Of a stretch of 64,000 nt of DNA, positions 23,845 through 64,000 are shown one piece after another. The position numbers were made by a program, and so were the translations under genes. The notes beneath the pieces are model-generated. The model ran no database searches. It was not told where the DNA came from and saw nothing but the letters and a program-made list of their open reading frames with translations. How positions within the stretch are numbered: position 1 is the stretch's first letter; every line of letters begins with the position of its first letter. This stretch comes from Procambarus clarkii (taxonomy: Eukaryota; Arthropoda; Malacostraca; Decapoda; Cambaridae), in NCBI RefSeq assembly GCF_040958095.1, contig NC_091230.1:13824395-13888394 (forward strand), read 5' to 3'.

Positions 23845-24160
23845 GATTTAGGATGTACCTGGGTGGAGTTCTGGGAGTTTTTCTGCTCCCCCAAGCCCGG
23901 CCCTGGGCCAGGCTTGCCTTCACGTGTGAGCGCTTGGTGCCTGTTTGATGGGTTCTGGTTCTTCTACTGCCCAAGCCCGGCCAGAGTCCACCAGGCTGTT
24001 GCTTCCAGCGGCCCGCAGACCCATATACCCACCACAGCCCGGTTGCTCCGGCACTCCTTGAAGGAAACTATCCAGTTTTCTCTTGAAGATGTCCACGGTT
24101 GTTCCGCAAATATTTCTTATCCTCGCTGGAGGACTTTGAACAACCGTGGACCTCTGAAGG
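23845..24160 (-). mobile_element. LINE-B 3' end fragment
   Basis: GGAGTTCTGGGAGTTTTTCT, the CCAAGCCCGGCC repeat, and the reverse complement of codons for VFKVLQRG / TTVDIFKRKLDSFLQGVPEQ. It lies between two purine tracts. Confidence 0.75.
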
Positions 24161-24540
24161 GAGAGAGAGGGGGAGGGAGAGGAGCAAGGGAGGGAGAGGG
24201 GGGGAGGGAGAAAGGGGAAGAAAGGGAGAGAGGGGGAAAGAGAGAGGGAAAGAGAGAGAAAGCGAAGGGAGAGAGAGGAAAGGAGAGGAGAAAGGGAGAG
24301 AGAGAGGGGGGGGATGGGTGAGGGGGGGGGGGATGGGTGAGGGGGGAAGGGAGAGGAGGAGAGGGAGGAGAGAGGGATGAGGGAGGAGAGAGGAGAGAGG
24401 GATGAGGGAGAGAGAGAAGGGGGGGATGGGTGAGGGGGGGAGAGGGAGGGGGAGAGGAGAGAGGAGAGAGGGATGAGGGAGAGATGGGGGAAGGAGTGGG
24501 TGAGGGAGAGGGGGGAGGAGAGAGAGGTGGAGGGAGGAAT
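24155..24540 (+). repeat. polypurine (GGGA/GGAGA)n tract
   Basis: A G/A-only stretch with a few T in GGATGGGTGAGGGG units; H-DNA-prone. Confidence 0.9.
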
Positions 24541-24544
24541 ACTA

Positions 24545-25135
24545 CCCAACCCATCCTTTACTCTTGCCCTTGTACTGTACATGTGTATTACTGGATTATT
24601 ATTTTGATTATGAAATAATCAAATAAACCAAAAGCAAAGTCTGGGATTAATCAACAACTGTGTGGCACAGTATTTATAATATCACAGAACTATCTCAAAA
24701 GTTACTCTCCAAGAATGTATATCTATATTTTGCAAGCAAGACCTTGATTTCATTTTAACTGCGTTCAATTGTATTGGAAATATGTCAGCCCATAATGTAC
24801 TGAAATCACCTTTAGCCTAGGTCCTATTAATAAGAATCTCAAAGCCCTACAATCCCAATCCTTTTGGACAGACCAGTCTCACCAATGAGGTTATGAGCCT
24901 AGTACTGTATGTGAAGCTATCACTGACAGCATTTAGGCTTATTTTGCTATATTAGTCTCTTTCTTCCAATAATATATAGGATCTGACAGTACTGTACATG
25001 GTACTACATCTGAACAGTACCTTTGTGTCCCCTGCCCCCATCCATCTTTCTTTACTGAGACAATAACATCTACCTTGTCTCAGTAATGAAATGTGGATGG
25101 AGGGAATTTTTAACTCTACATGAACCCCTGGGCAT
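24545..25135. other. no gene seen
   Basis: AT-rich unique-looking sequence; no feature. Confidence 0.45.
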
Positions 25136-25137
25136 CC

Positions 25138-25395
25138 GGGAGCCGGTCGGCCGAGCGGACAGCACGATGGACTTGTGATCCTGTGGTCCTGGGTTCGATC
25201 CCAGGCGCTGGCGAGAAACAATGGGCACAGTTTCTTTCACCCTATGCCCCTGTTACCTAGCAGTAAAATAGGTACCTGGGTGTTAGTCAGCTGTCACGGG
25301 CTGCTTCCTGGGGGTGGAGGCGTGGTCGAGGACCGGGCCGCGGGGACACTAAAAGCCCCGAAATTATCTCAAGATAACCTCAAGATAACCATCCA
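25138..25395 (+). mobile_element. SINE-1b full-length copy
   Basis: tRNA-like head at 25142-25212 (A box GGCCGAGCGGACAGC, B box GGTTCGATCCC), shared SINE-1 body (AGTAAAATAGGTACCTGGGT), and a different tail ending CACTAAAAGCCCCGAAATTA then AAGATAACCTCAAGATAACC. Confidence 0.88.
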
Positions 25396-25861
25396 CACAT
25401 TGTTAGCACCCAGAGGTGTTTTCTCGCCTCGGAATAAAAAAATCACTTTATAGTTGTTTATGTAATTTAAGATAGTTGTTCTGTATACTGATATGCCACT
25501 ATCTTATGATTCTCTGTATTGCTTTTTTCAGATTAATATAGAATCTGATATAGTAACATTATATTTTGCATCATTCATGTATTAAGCAGTAGTTTTTATA
25601 GCTATTAAATAGATGAAAAAATATATGTGGATGGTTACTAACAAATAAAGTTTTAACCTCTAATATTCCTACAATTTAATGCACTCTTTGTGAATATATT
25701 TACTCCTTGTTTCGACCTCACCTGATGGACTATTTTTGCATTTAATGTAATTTACCTAAATTTATCCAAGGGTCATTAACACACTAGTGACCTCGACAAG
25801 GACAGAAAGAGGCTGTCTTGTCTAGGCCCCCCCCCTCCCCTCCCATTTTTTCTGGAATAAA

Positions 25862-26070
25862 TTAATAATAAATAAATAAATAAATAAATATATAAATAAA
25901 TAAATGTTTATTTAGGTAAGGTACATACAAGAGATTTTACAAAGATTGATGTAATTATAGATAGAGCTAGTACATACAATGCCTAAAGCCACTACAGTAT
26001 TACGCAAAGCGTTTCGGCCATGAAAATCTAAAATCTGAATCTGAATCTGAAAAGCTGAATCTAAAATTCA
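25862..26070. repeat. (TAAA)n with dispersed repeat
   Basis: ATAAATAAATAAATAAATAA then TGTTTATTTAGGTAAGGTAC and GCGTTTCGGCCATGAAAAT. The TTTATTCAGGTAA block recurs at 28289. Confidence 0.5.
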
Positions 26071-26089
26071 GCAGTGTTTTGGCATTTAC

Positions 26090-26960
26090 TACTTAGGTAT
26101 GGTAGACAGTTCCATGGGTGTATAACCCTATGGGTGAAAAATCATCTTCTATATTCTGTCCTTCATTGTATTCACCTAGTTGTGTTTGTGGGGACTGAGC
26201 TCTGCTCTTTCGGCCCGCCTCTCAACTGTCAACTGAAATCGTTTCTCCTCGTTTGTGTTATATCTGACCTTTTGAAGACGTTGTCTGAATCAATATCCTC
26301 CAAACTGTTCAGCATTTTCAAAGTTTCGATGAGATCTGCCCTATCATGTCTGATCTGCAGTGTTGTTAGCCCTGTGGCCCTCACCCATTCCTAGTATGAG
26401 AGATCACTGTTCTGGAATGATTTTTTTGTCTGGTGGTGAACTTTCTCCAAAGCAGCTGTGTCTTTCTGAAGACAAGGTCTCCATATTTGGATACAATAAT
26501 CCAAGCAGCACCAGAGATTTATACAGTTGAAAAAACTTCTAACCCCTAAAGTTCCATTTGATTATCTATAATGAAACTAGTCATCATAGTGCTTACTGCA
26601 TTCAATGATTCACGAAGGTACAAAACTATAACAAGATCATTCACTGAAAGATGGCGAGTGACTCCTTCCCTCAGGATTCTCTCCACAAGCTTACAGGTGT
26701 GAGAGGTCAAGCTGATTGGATTGGACCATAATTTTCTGCAGAGTTTTTTCTACCTTTTTTAAAATAAGGGCGACATTTGCATATTTCCAATCTAATGGAA
26801 TTATTCCTTGGTCCAAAGCTTTTCTGAAAAAGTTTGTGATATGAATAGTTCACATGACAGTTCCTTTACGACTTTAGATGTCCACGCCTCTGGTTTTTTA
26901 GTTTTTTAGTTTATCAATGCTTTTAGTTTGTCAATTGACAAGCACCTTGCTATGGTGCTT
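26090..26960 (-). mobile_element. degraded third LINE type (LINE-D), RT thumb and fingers
   Basis: Minus-strand remnants: ATGLTTLQIRHDRADLIETL near 26.3 kb, CKLVERILREGVTRHLS near 26.67 kb, and a PISLTSH-type block near 26.7 kb. A LINE-A/SINE tail (26170-26225) lies within it. No open frame. Confidence 0.55.
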
Positions 26961-27034
26961 ACCACAGGTGTTCAAACTGTTTTCACTTTCTGATCTATGC
27001 ACCTTTCACAAAAGTTACATTGGTTTGCCTCCTA

Positions 27035-27480
27035 AGAACATAAAAACATAAGAGTAAGGTAACTAACTGTAGAAGGCCCATTGTCCCATACGAGGCAGCT
27101 CCTATTAATAACCACAATCCCACTCATATATAAGTCCAAGCCATGTTGGATATTACATGCAGGCAGTGTGTGGAGATGGTTGCTGCTTCTGGAAACATTC
27201 TTCCAATTTCAATGTTTGGATTCTTCTGTACTTTTTGGTTCTGCAATTTCCACTTCTGTAATTCCTCTAGGAGCTTCATGTTAATAAAGAATTTATATAA
27301 GCAGTGCTTCCACTTGCTCTGAAGGTTGTGACAATACAAAATACAAGAATTTATGGTAGAGATATTCAGATATGTGTAGAAACTGTCAGGGCCAACAACA
27401 GGACTCTTTTGATGAGTCACATTCTTCTGATATATGTCAATGCTTCCTTTCATTGAACTATAGACTGTCACTTTTTGGTT
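27035..27480 (-). repeat. degraded dispersed repeat, LINE-like
   Basis: A block starting AAGAACATAAAAACATAAGA and GGCCCATTGTCCCATACGAG, followed by weak RT-tail-like sequence. Class not certain. Confidence 0.4.
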
Positions 27481-28091
27481 TCCTTCTCATCCCCAGACTT
27501 TAGGTTTTGTCTTTGATACATGCTGCTGAAGACAATTTTTTTTAATTGCTTGGTGGATGGCAGTTAAGAAGCTAGTCACCATAGTGCTTACTCCATTCAA
27601 TGATTCAGGAAGGTACAAAATTAAAATGATAATGAATTTCAATGTTAACAATCATTAAGCAATAATATTTTTTTTTTTGGTGGGGAGGGGGACATTTAAA
27701 CACCCCAGGGTACTAATGTAGGGTTAAAGGGGCAATTCATCCTGTTTTTATTCAAATAATTTTGTATTTACTGTACTGTACTAATAAGAAAAGTGCTGCT
27801 TATTCCTGTGAGAGTCTATTCTCCAACCATGTACTGAAGTATCTATGTCAATTTATAAAATTACAGTACAGTACATTCTTCATAAAGCAGCACCCCATTG
27901 CCTTATATCCAAATACTGTACAATAATGCAGCATATGGCCCTAAAATTTATAGATCATGAGATCACACCATTGATAAACATGTGATACACACACTTATAA
28001 GTTACTGAATAAATTATTACCGGTTCCTTCTTTCCATTATCATCGCACTTACATCTCGTTCAGGAAGCCATTTATGAATGCCAATCAAGAC

Positions 28092-28139
<48 letters not shown>

Positions 28140-29160
28140 ATATAAAAGTTCAGGAATAAAGATGGAAATATTTGACAAGCCGCATACTTCCTGTCACCGT
28201 CGAGGCCATTAGAAATGGTGGCCCCTGGGTAAATTCTGGTAAATTACCTTATAATTTTAATATTAAATAACAATAAATAATAATAATGTTTATTCAGGTA
28301 AAAGTCCAAAGATACAAGAGGAGTGACAGTCGAGGTAGAGTGTAGACCGGGCGTGTAGCCCACTAGTACACGGAGCAGCAGCCACAACATAGTCAACAGA
28401 TCGTCTAAGGCCGCCTTACTAAACACAATATCTAAACATGCTTTTAGTCAAATCGTTAATATATTTTACACACATTAAACATTTTATCTAAATATCACAC
28501 ACATGATTGTTATATATATATAGTTATATACTGTATATATATATAAGTATCTCTGCTACTGTCAACATTTGTACACAAGTCTAGGCTCCTGCACTCGGGT
28601 GTAAGACATATTATTGTGATGTATTCCGCACAATATTCACGTAGTTAACTTTGGATAATATAGAGAGAGATAATGTAGAGATAGAGGGTCAGTCAGCAGT
28701 ACTGGAGGAAGATACTCACAGGGACGAGCGGCGCCGTCCGCCTCCTCCCACTACCAACAACACACTGACGCGTCCAAACTCAAGTCCATCACATCACTCA
28801 AAATATATCCATTCAAAATATACTTATTACCTAACTAGATTATTTGAATATTCAGATAACTATATATTTTTTAATTAAAGTCACCCAAAATTAAATTAAA
28901 TTATTAAAAGTGTACAGGTATGAAGAGCCATTGTTGATATACATTGCTGAGTTACTTGATGTAACCTACAGGTGGCCGGTCCTCTTTATGTTCAGTAAAA
29001 CTATCTCTCAATTATCTTAAGTTAATAATATTCAAATTCAAATTAAATGAGAAAATACTAATCATATACCATATAATGATATAAGATGTATACGTAACTT
29101 AAAATATTAAATAACATAATTTGAGAAAATCTAACCTAATAAAAATAAGCATAAATATAA
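27481..29160. other. no gene confirmed; GC patch with donor-like site at 28690-28780
   Basis: AT-rich. The patch at 28690-28780 is GC-rich and has a good minus-strand donor (CCCTGTGAGTATC), as in a non-coding first exon, but no coding exon was found to its left. Confidence 0.3.
28099..28143 (+). repeat. (TA)n microsatellite
   Basis: TA run with one AT-phase slip. Confidence 0.9.
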
Positions 29161-29164
29161 AACC

Positions 29165-29220
29165 TTATTTTTTTTTTTTTTTTTTGAGATATATACAAGA
29201 GTTGTTACATTCTTGTACAT
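29165..29220 (-). mobile_element. SINE-2 tail fragment
   Basis: T17 tract then GAGATATATACAAGAGTTGT; truncated at about 29218. Confidence 0.6.
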
Positions 29221-29689
29221 AATTTTTATTAGCAAAATTAGGTATACAGAGCAATGTGCTGCTACCCTATTTTATATGTGATATTACACAATGTAGATCA
29301 AAAACTAGCTATAGGTTCAACTAACATTCCCATCACACAGGATGGTTAGTCATACATGGAATTAGGGCAGATAATACCTGCCTTAATACAAAAACAAACC
29401 AGCTCTGACTAAACATCAGTTCATCTATTATTCCCACGTCACAGGATGGTTAGTCATATATGGAATCAGGAGAGGACATGAAATGTAAGGCTCATTTATT
29501 AGTCTCCACTAGCAAACTCTGGGTACAGCACCACAATATCTTCCAATACTACTGAGTGTATGAAGCAATTATAAGCTCATAGTACCTCATGCCATTTGGT
29601 CTGTTAATAGCTTAAGCTACTCTATCCCTTTGAGATGTATTTTTTTCTTGTCTCAATAAACATACTTGAACCAGCGTTTCGGTTTAAAT

Positions 29690-29830
29690 CGACAATCGAC
29701 TTGGTAATGGTCCAAGATGGATTGAAACGTCGTCGTCTCTTCATCTTCAAGTGTGAGGTTTGGTCAACAACGTTGTTTATATTGCATGTTGTAACATTCC
29801 GAGGATCTATTTTGCATGTTGGGTTTTTAA
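29690..29830 (+). repeat. dispersed repeat R2
   Basis: CGACTTGGTAATGGTCCAAG, TTGAAACGTCGTCGTCTCTT and GTGTGAGGTTTGGTCAACAA match R2. Confidence 0.55.
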
Positions 29831-29920
29831 GAGCCTGAAGAGGCTGACTTTGACTCACAGAAAATTACTCCTGCACAATTGTTCAGTGTTGCGTTAGTGG
29901 CACGGTGTAGTGCAGCTGTA

Positions 29921-30085
29921 CTCGCCTAGTTGTGCTTGCGGGGGTTGAGCTTCGGCTCTTTGGTCCCACCTCTCAACCATCAATCTACTGGTGTAGATTC
30001 CTGAGCTTCACGAGCTTTATGAATCAGTAGATTGACGGTAGACGGTAGACAGTAGATTGATGGTTATGAGGCTGGACCAAAGCGC
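29921..30085. mobile_element. LINE-A 3' tail with inverted partial copy (hairpin)
   Basis: Left arm CTCTTTGGTCCCACCTCTCA then ACCATCAATCTACTG; right arm CAGTAGATTGATGGT and GAGGCTGGACCAAAG. The two tails face each other. Confidence 0.7.
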
Positions 30086-30239
30086 CTGCATGTGTGGAGC
30101 TAAGCCAGTTATTGAGTCTCACACTTGTAGTCTGTGTAAACATTGTAATTTTAATAACACCAGGCAGTAAAGTTACAAAATAATGCAACCCGTCCTTCAG
30201 TGTAAGCTTTACAAGTCAAATACTGACTTATTTCTCTGT

Positions 30240-30415
30240 CAGCACAGTCGGACCACAGCTGAAAGGTCCCTGATTCGAGTCCCCTGGTCTGAGGACAGGT
30301 TGGTAGGACAGAAGCGTTTGGGCAACGTTTCCTGTCACCTAATGCCTTTGTTCACCTAGCAATAAATATAAGTACCAAGGTAACTGTTGTGGGCTGTTTC
30401 CTATTCCAGACTATG
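30240..30415 (+). mobile_element. SINE-1-like decayed copy, plus strand
   Basis: A CCTGATTCGAGTCCCCTGGT B-box region followed by a CACCTAATGCCTTTGTTCAC and TAAGTACCAAGGTAACTGTT body. Confidence 0.55.
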
Positions 30416-30494
30416 GGAGATCATTTGGCACAACATACGTAAATGAATTATAATTTAATTATAATTCATGTATGTGTCCGGGGACAGGCAGCCA

Positions 30495-30597
<103 letters not shown>

Positions 30598-30696
30598 TTA
30601 ACCAGGTATCAACCAGCTTGAACTAGTACATCCTCTCAATACGCTGCCTTCACCTTCCTGATAATAAGGTTGCCTACAGCTTACTAGCAATACAGT

Positions 30697-30810
30697 TGTT
30701 GTTGTTGTTGTTGTTATAGATTCAGCTACTGGGAACAAAAAGTTCCAAGTAGCACGGGCTATGGTGAGCCCGTAATGAACTTACCTGTCACAGGAGCGGG
30801 ACTGTAAGTT
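30697..30810 (+). repeat. dispersed repeat R1
   Basis: (TTG)n, ATTCAGCTACTGGGAACAAA, GCACGGGCTATGGTGAGCCC and CACAGGAGCGGGAC. Confidence 0.75.
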
Positions 30811-30835
30811 AATACAGCTGCCTTCACTGTACACA

Positions 30836-31150
30836 CAGAACAAATCCACAAGGGCCGTGACGAGGGTCTGAATGAAGGAAGTGGAATGAAGTAAGGGCGA
30901 AGAGGTAGAATAGCCTATTGACATTGCTAGAGTGCACGGGGGAATTGTGTAAACCCTGGTTTGTGTTTCGGAGAGACTGCAGGATCCGTGGTAGGTCAAG
31001 TTGACTTCCCGGTTGCAATTCTTTTGACCATGTCGTAGCTCAATCGATTAAGGCAGCGTCTGGGATCCTCTCGGACGTAAGTTTGTACCCTCGTCACGGC
31101 CCTTGTGGATTTGTTCACTTGATGCATCACACTATTGTGATGTCTGTGTA
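30836..31150. mobile_element. SINE-3 inverted dimer with spacer
   Basis: Left minus end CAAATCCACAAGGGCCGTGA at 30840; right plus copy GTCGTAGCTCAATCGATTAA at 31032 through GTGGATTTGTTCACTTGATG. The spacer of about 165 bp is unrelated. Confidence 0.8.
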
Positions 31151-31159
31151 ATTCTGCCT

Positions 31160-31255
31160 CCACCATGCAGAATTACACAGAAATCAGGTATCGAACCCGG
31201 AACCTCAGGACTACGAATCCGAAGCGCTGACCACTCAGCTGTCGGGCCCCTTACA
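31160..31255 (-). mobile_element. SINE-1 head fragment
   Basis: Minus-strand tRNA-like head: TATCGAACCCGGAACCTCAG to CCACTCAGCTGTCGGGCCCC. Confidence 0.6.
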
Positions 31256-31389
31256 GGTCAGGTGTGTGCAAGTCCCAGGCTCTACCGGGTACTCTATCTA
31301 GTACATTATATAAATTGCACTTATAATAATGTTTATAATTCATTGTTGGGGGACAGGAAGCCAGAGCGTATTCATACACGATTTGGCTT

Positions 31390-31605
31390 TTATCGATGCC
31401 CCCCCCCCCCAAGGCCGAATTACTGACCCTGCCCAGGCTGCAACCCCACAAGAAGCTGACTAACTTCTGAGTACTGTACTTACTTACAGCTAAATGAACA
31501 GAGGCATTAGGTGAAAGGAAATGTGCCCAACCATTTGTCTCATACGGGATTCTTGATTGTGCATCGAGAACGAACCCGACTGTACTACTAGGACCTTTTA
31601 TCTTC
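31390..31605 (-). mobile_element. decayed SINE-1 copy
   Basis: Contains a C11 tract, the body GAAGCTGACTAACTTCTGAG, ATGAACAGAGGCATTAGGTG and a decayed head. Confidence 0.55.
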
Positions 31606-33552
31606 CAGCCCATCCTCCTGTTTTGGCAGTACTTACTGGATGAGGACCATAGTACTGTACACATACTGATGAACACAATTAAAAAGTAGAAATCGGTACT
31701 ACTGAATTTGGACAAACAGGAAAAAGATTTTCTACTTGTTACAAAGTCATACTAAACTAACCTACCCCTAACCTTTCTAGGCCTAATAGAGTACATATGA
31801 GTGCCATACTAGGCCTAGGAATATTAAATTCTGTTTTTTAGCTTAATTTTGTTTGGACTATAGTGAATAGTACACAGTTCTAGTAATTGTTTAATGTGTC
31901 AATATTTGTACTATGGTGCACATAGTTACACACAATACTATCTAAACAGGATGTGTTGTATATATTTGTAAAAATTAACCTTTGCTCTAAGAGAAGTCAT
32001 ACTATGCATGAAGTTACAAGTGGTTGCCAATATGACTACATCAGAGGTGCAGTTGTATCCTTGAAGCTGTACAGTATTGTAAATCGATGAAGGACATTTT
32101 TAATGATTTATTATGTAATATTTACAGTATAACCTTTAACATTATTTTCATATTATTTATTGGTATTCTAATTCTTCCCCTAAAAGGCTGCATCTGTTGT
32201 CACTTGCCACAGGTAGAATTAATTTGTTTTCCCACTTTGCATTACTGTTCAATATCTTCCTTGCCCATTTCTTTCTATAACCAAACTTGTTCCTTTTTTC
32301 TGGCCCTAACACAAACTGCATCAGAATGCTAACCCAACCCAAAACTGTGTTCTGCCTTTGTGCTTCCCTGGGCAAGATCATTTCATGTTATTTCCGTTAT
32401 TTCACATTACACTTGTCCTAAGCTCCACTATATTCTTTGCTTCATAACTATTCCTGTTTTTATTTGTCAAATCTACAAACTATTTTCCTGGTATGCCCCT
32501 TGATCAAACAAAAAATTGCCATGGAGCTAAATTTCTCAATTACAAAATCAGCCATATTTTGCCTTGAACTTGTGTTTTTAAAGTTTCAAGTTATTACAAG
32601 ACAAATTCGGTGTAAACCTCGAGAAAGAAAAAATATGAAATAAACTGTTACTCAAAGCCAAATACTTTAAATTATTTGTAATAAAGGAACTGTTAGGGGT
32701 TACAATAGTCAGTTGATATGAATTTTGTTTTACTGCAAAGTATATGAGATACTTGGGTGAATCAATTTTTCCATAATGTTTTCCGAGCAAGGCTTTTCAC
32801 TGTTGGCACAGACCTATCATGAAATATGCAACTCATATTCCTATAAATTCCCTGGATATTTCTTATTTTCGTGTAAATTAAGGCAAAATTAATAACTTGC
32901 TCTTTGTCCTTCGTTGCAATTTTTTTTTTGTAGGGATTTAGGCCTGGAGCCAGATCCAGAAACCTGGTTAGGTCAGTGTCGAGTTTTCTCCAGGACATAA
33001 TACACCAATCATTACATTTGCATCCAAGTTGCAAATTACTGTCAAGTACACTAGCAGATGGCATAAAGGACAAGTATGTAATAATTACACATACTAGCCA
33101 GGTCCTTTTATTTATGAAGAGTATGAAAGCCTTCAAGGTTATAATTGACCAAATTAGAAAAATGGTGCTGGCACTAGATTCTTTTTATTCTTGCCATTCA
33201 CTCACAAACTCCAACACAGACATATACACGTGCATAAGAAACAAAAATTAATCAGAGAACTTTTGTGATTCAACAATTTCCAAGGAATACAGAGATTAAT
33301 TGTTTTCTTTTTCCTATGTGGGTACTTATGCATAACTGAATCATGCATTTGTGTGATTATTCTTGTATATACAAGTGAATTGTTAACCGGCAGCCTTCCA
33401 AAGCTCCAATCTTTCAAAAGATGACCTCCCTAAAAAAAATTTGAGAATTACAATTTAGTCAAATTTAGCCAGACAGTACAGTACAGTATTTACCTGGTCA
33501 ATTGTGTTAATGTTTTATAGACATAACCAAAGATCAGAGCCTGGAAAACAAA
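31606..33552. other. no gene seen, 3' of RIF1
   Basis: AT-rich, low in repeats; short frames without domains. Probably intergenic DNA beyond the RIF1 poly(A) site. Confidence 0.5.
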
Positions 33553-33640
33553 TATTACTTATCAAATTTTCCAAAAGTACCTGTTAAAAGAAGGCACTAA
33601 ACCAGGAAGACTATTTAGCACCATCTGTGTTGTGGGATAT
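33553..33640 (-). mobile_element. 3' UTR fragment of the 34.7-kb jockey-type element
   Basis: GGCACTAAACCAGGAAGACT followed by an AGCACCATCT block matches the 34684-34730 stretch in the last RIF1 intron. It lies downstream of the candidate RIF1 poly(A) signal. Confidence 0.5.
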
Positions 33641-33943
33641 TCAAAATGTCTGAATATCATGCCCAATATTCAATATTCCACAAATTAAATCCAATAATTT
33701 TGTTATGATTTAAATAGGTTAAGTATAAGTAATTACTTAACTATAAAAGCTTTACTGAGGGAATGTAACATTTTTATATATTGTAATACAATTATTAGTC
33801 TTTAGTTATACCAATTAATTAAATGTATGAATATACTGTATAATAAAAAATAATTTTTTAAAGGTATCAACAAAATTCACATCTTAAAATTGTTCAATTA
33901 AAAACAGTATAACCAGAATATAAAAAAATTCATTAAGTTGTGC

Positions 33944-33949
33944 TTTATT
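33944..33949 (-). terminator. candidate RIF1 polyadenylation signal (AATAAA)
   Basis: The first AATAAA on the minus strand below the RIF1 stop, about 340 bases downstream. No transcript evidence is available; other signals lie further left. Confidence 0.4.
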
Positions 33950-34289
33950 AGAGTATAATGAAATACAAATAGGCTTATTCATTTTACAGAAAATATGAGG
34001 TGCTAAGTATAATGCTATAAGTAAAGACAAAATTAATCTTAAGTGTCAACCACATCTGGGCAACGTTGTGACCAAGTTGTTATGTAGCAGACTATTAAAG
34101 CTTTGTACTCCTTATATAATACAAATACAATATACACTATCAATATCAGACAAAATACAAAAAAAAAAAAAGTTATTTTTTTCAGAATTATTCTCAAGAA
34201 TAATTTTCACATTTATACAAAAAGGAGCCTGAAGAGGCCCTGTCAACAGAGGTCCTCTATACTGTACACTGTATTAACCAAGCTTACAT

Positions 34290-63822
<29,533 letters not shown>

Positions 63823-64000
63823 CTGAAAAAAATTAAAAAAAATTTATATGAATTACACAAGTACAGTATAGTCTTAAGTATTTAAATTTGATTCATTAAT
63901 GTCAACACAAAATATTGGGGTCAATACAAACATACACTTCTCATCCTGTGTACTCAGTACTCATTATGCAGCCACAAGAAGTACAGGAAGTTAATGCATG

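Noticed and set aside
25142..25212. A functional tRNA gene with a TGT anticodon loop
   Set aside because: The acceptor stem is imperfect and the sequence is the head of a full-length SINE-1b.

Overview
The window looks like nuclear DNA of a decapod crustacean, most likely a freshwater crayfish or relative. This is inferred from spliced genes in long AT-rich introns, dense (TG)n, (TA)n and (GA)n tracts, arthropod-type CCTAA telomere-like repeats, and several tRNA-derived SINE and non-LTR (LINE) families. Nothing bacterial or viral was recognised.

One real gene is present. It is a RIF1 homologue on the minus strand, entering from beyond the right edge (last part of the N-terminal helical-repeat region at 63.8 kb) and ending at a TGA at 34290. 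I resolve 11 exons with consistent phases and GT/AG borders: 63241-63822, 60804-60967, 60500-60672, 54913-58121 (giant disordered exon), 53744-53849, 48655-48749 (SILK motif), 47346-47504 (RVSF motif), 45223-45364, 42802-42960 (helix-hairpin-helix-like C-terminal domain), 36071-36339 and 34290-34489. Together they encode about 1,751 C-terminal residues. RIF1 recruits protein phosphatase 1 to chromatin to control replication timing, and acts in DNA-end protection.

The introns are full of repeats. They hold an almost complete LINE (LINE-B, 39.1-42.2 kb) with a G-rich minisatellite in its ORF1 tail, a chimeric LINE-A copy (36.8-39.1 kb), other LINE fragments, a histone H3 pseudogene (52.9 kb), a Tigger-like DNA transposon lacking its catalytic domain (61.3-62.8 kb) and a 963-bp palindromic element (59.5-60.5 kb).

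The left half (1-34 kb) has no gene I can support. It holds a 4.7-kb minisatellite of about 30-bp units (3.0-7.8 kb) with an internal 923-bp tandem duplication, a 40-bp minisatellite (19.4 kb), a 25-bp minisatellite of about 70 units (20-21.7 kb), purine tracts (23.3-24.5 kb), SINEs, LINE fragments and fold-back elements. One fold-back element carries telomere-like CCTAA repeats. Long open frames over the minisatellites reflect repeat units without stop codons and are not called as genes.

The families are linked. Some SINE copies carry the LINE-A 3' tail, which often abuts (TG)n tracts, and a second tRNA-SINE family recurs as head-to-head dimers, one with a perfect 12-bp target-site duplication. 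LINE and SINE family labels (A, B, D; 1, 2, 3) are local to this annotation.
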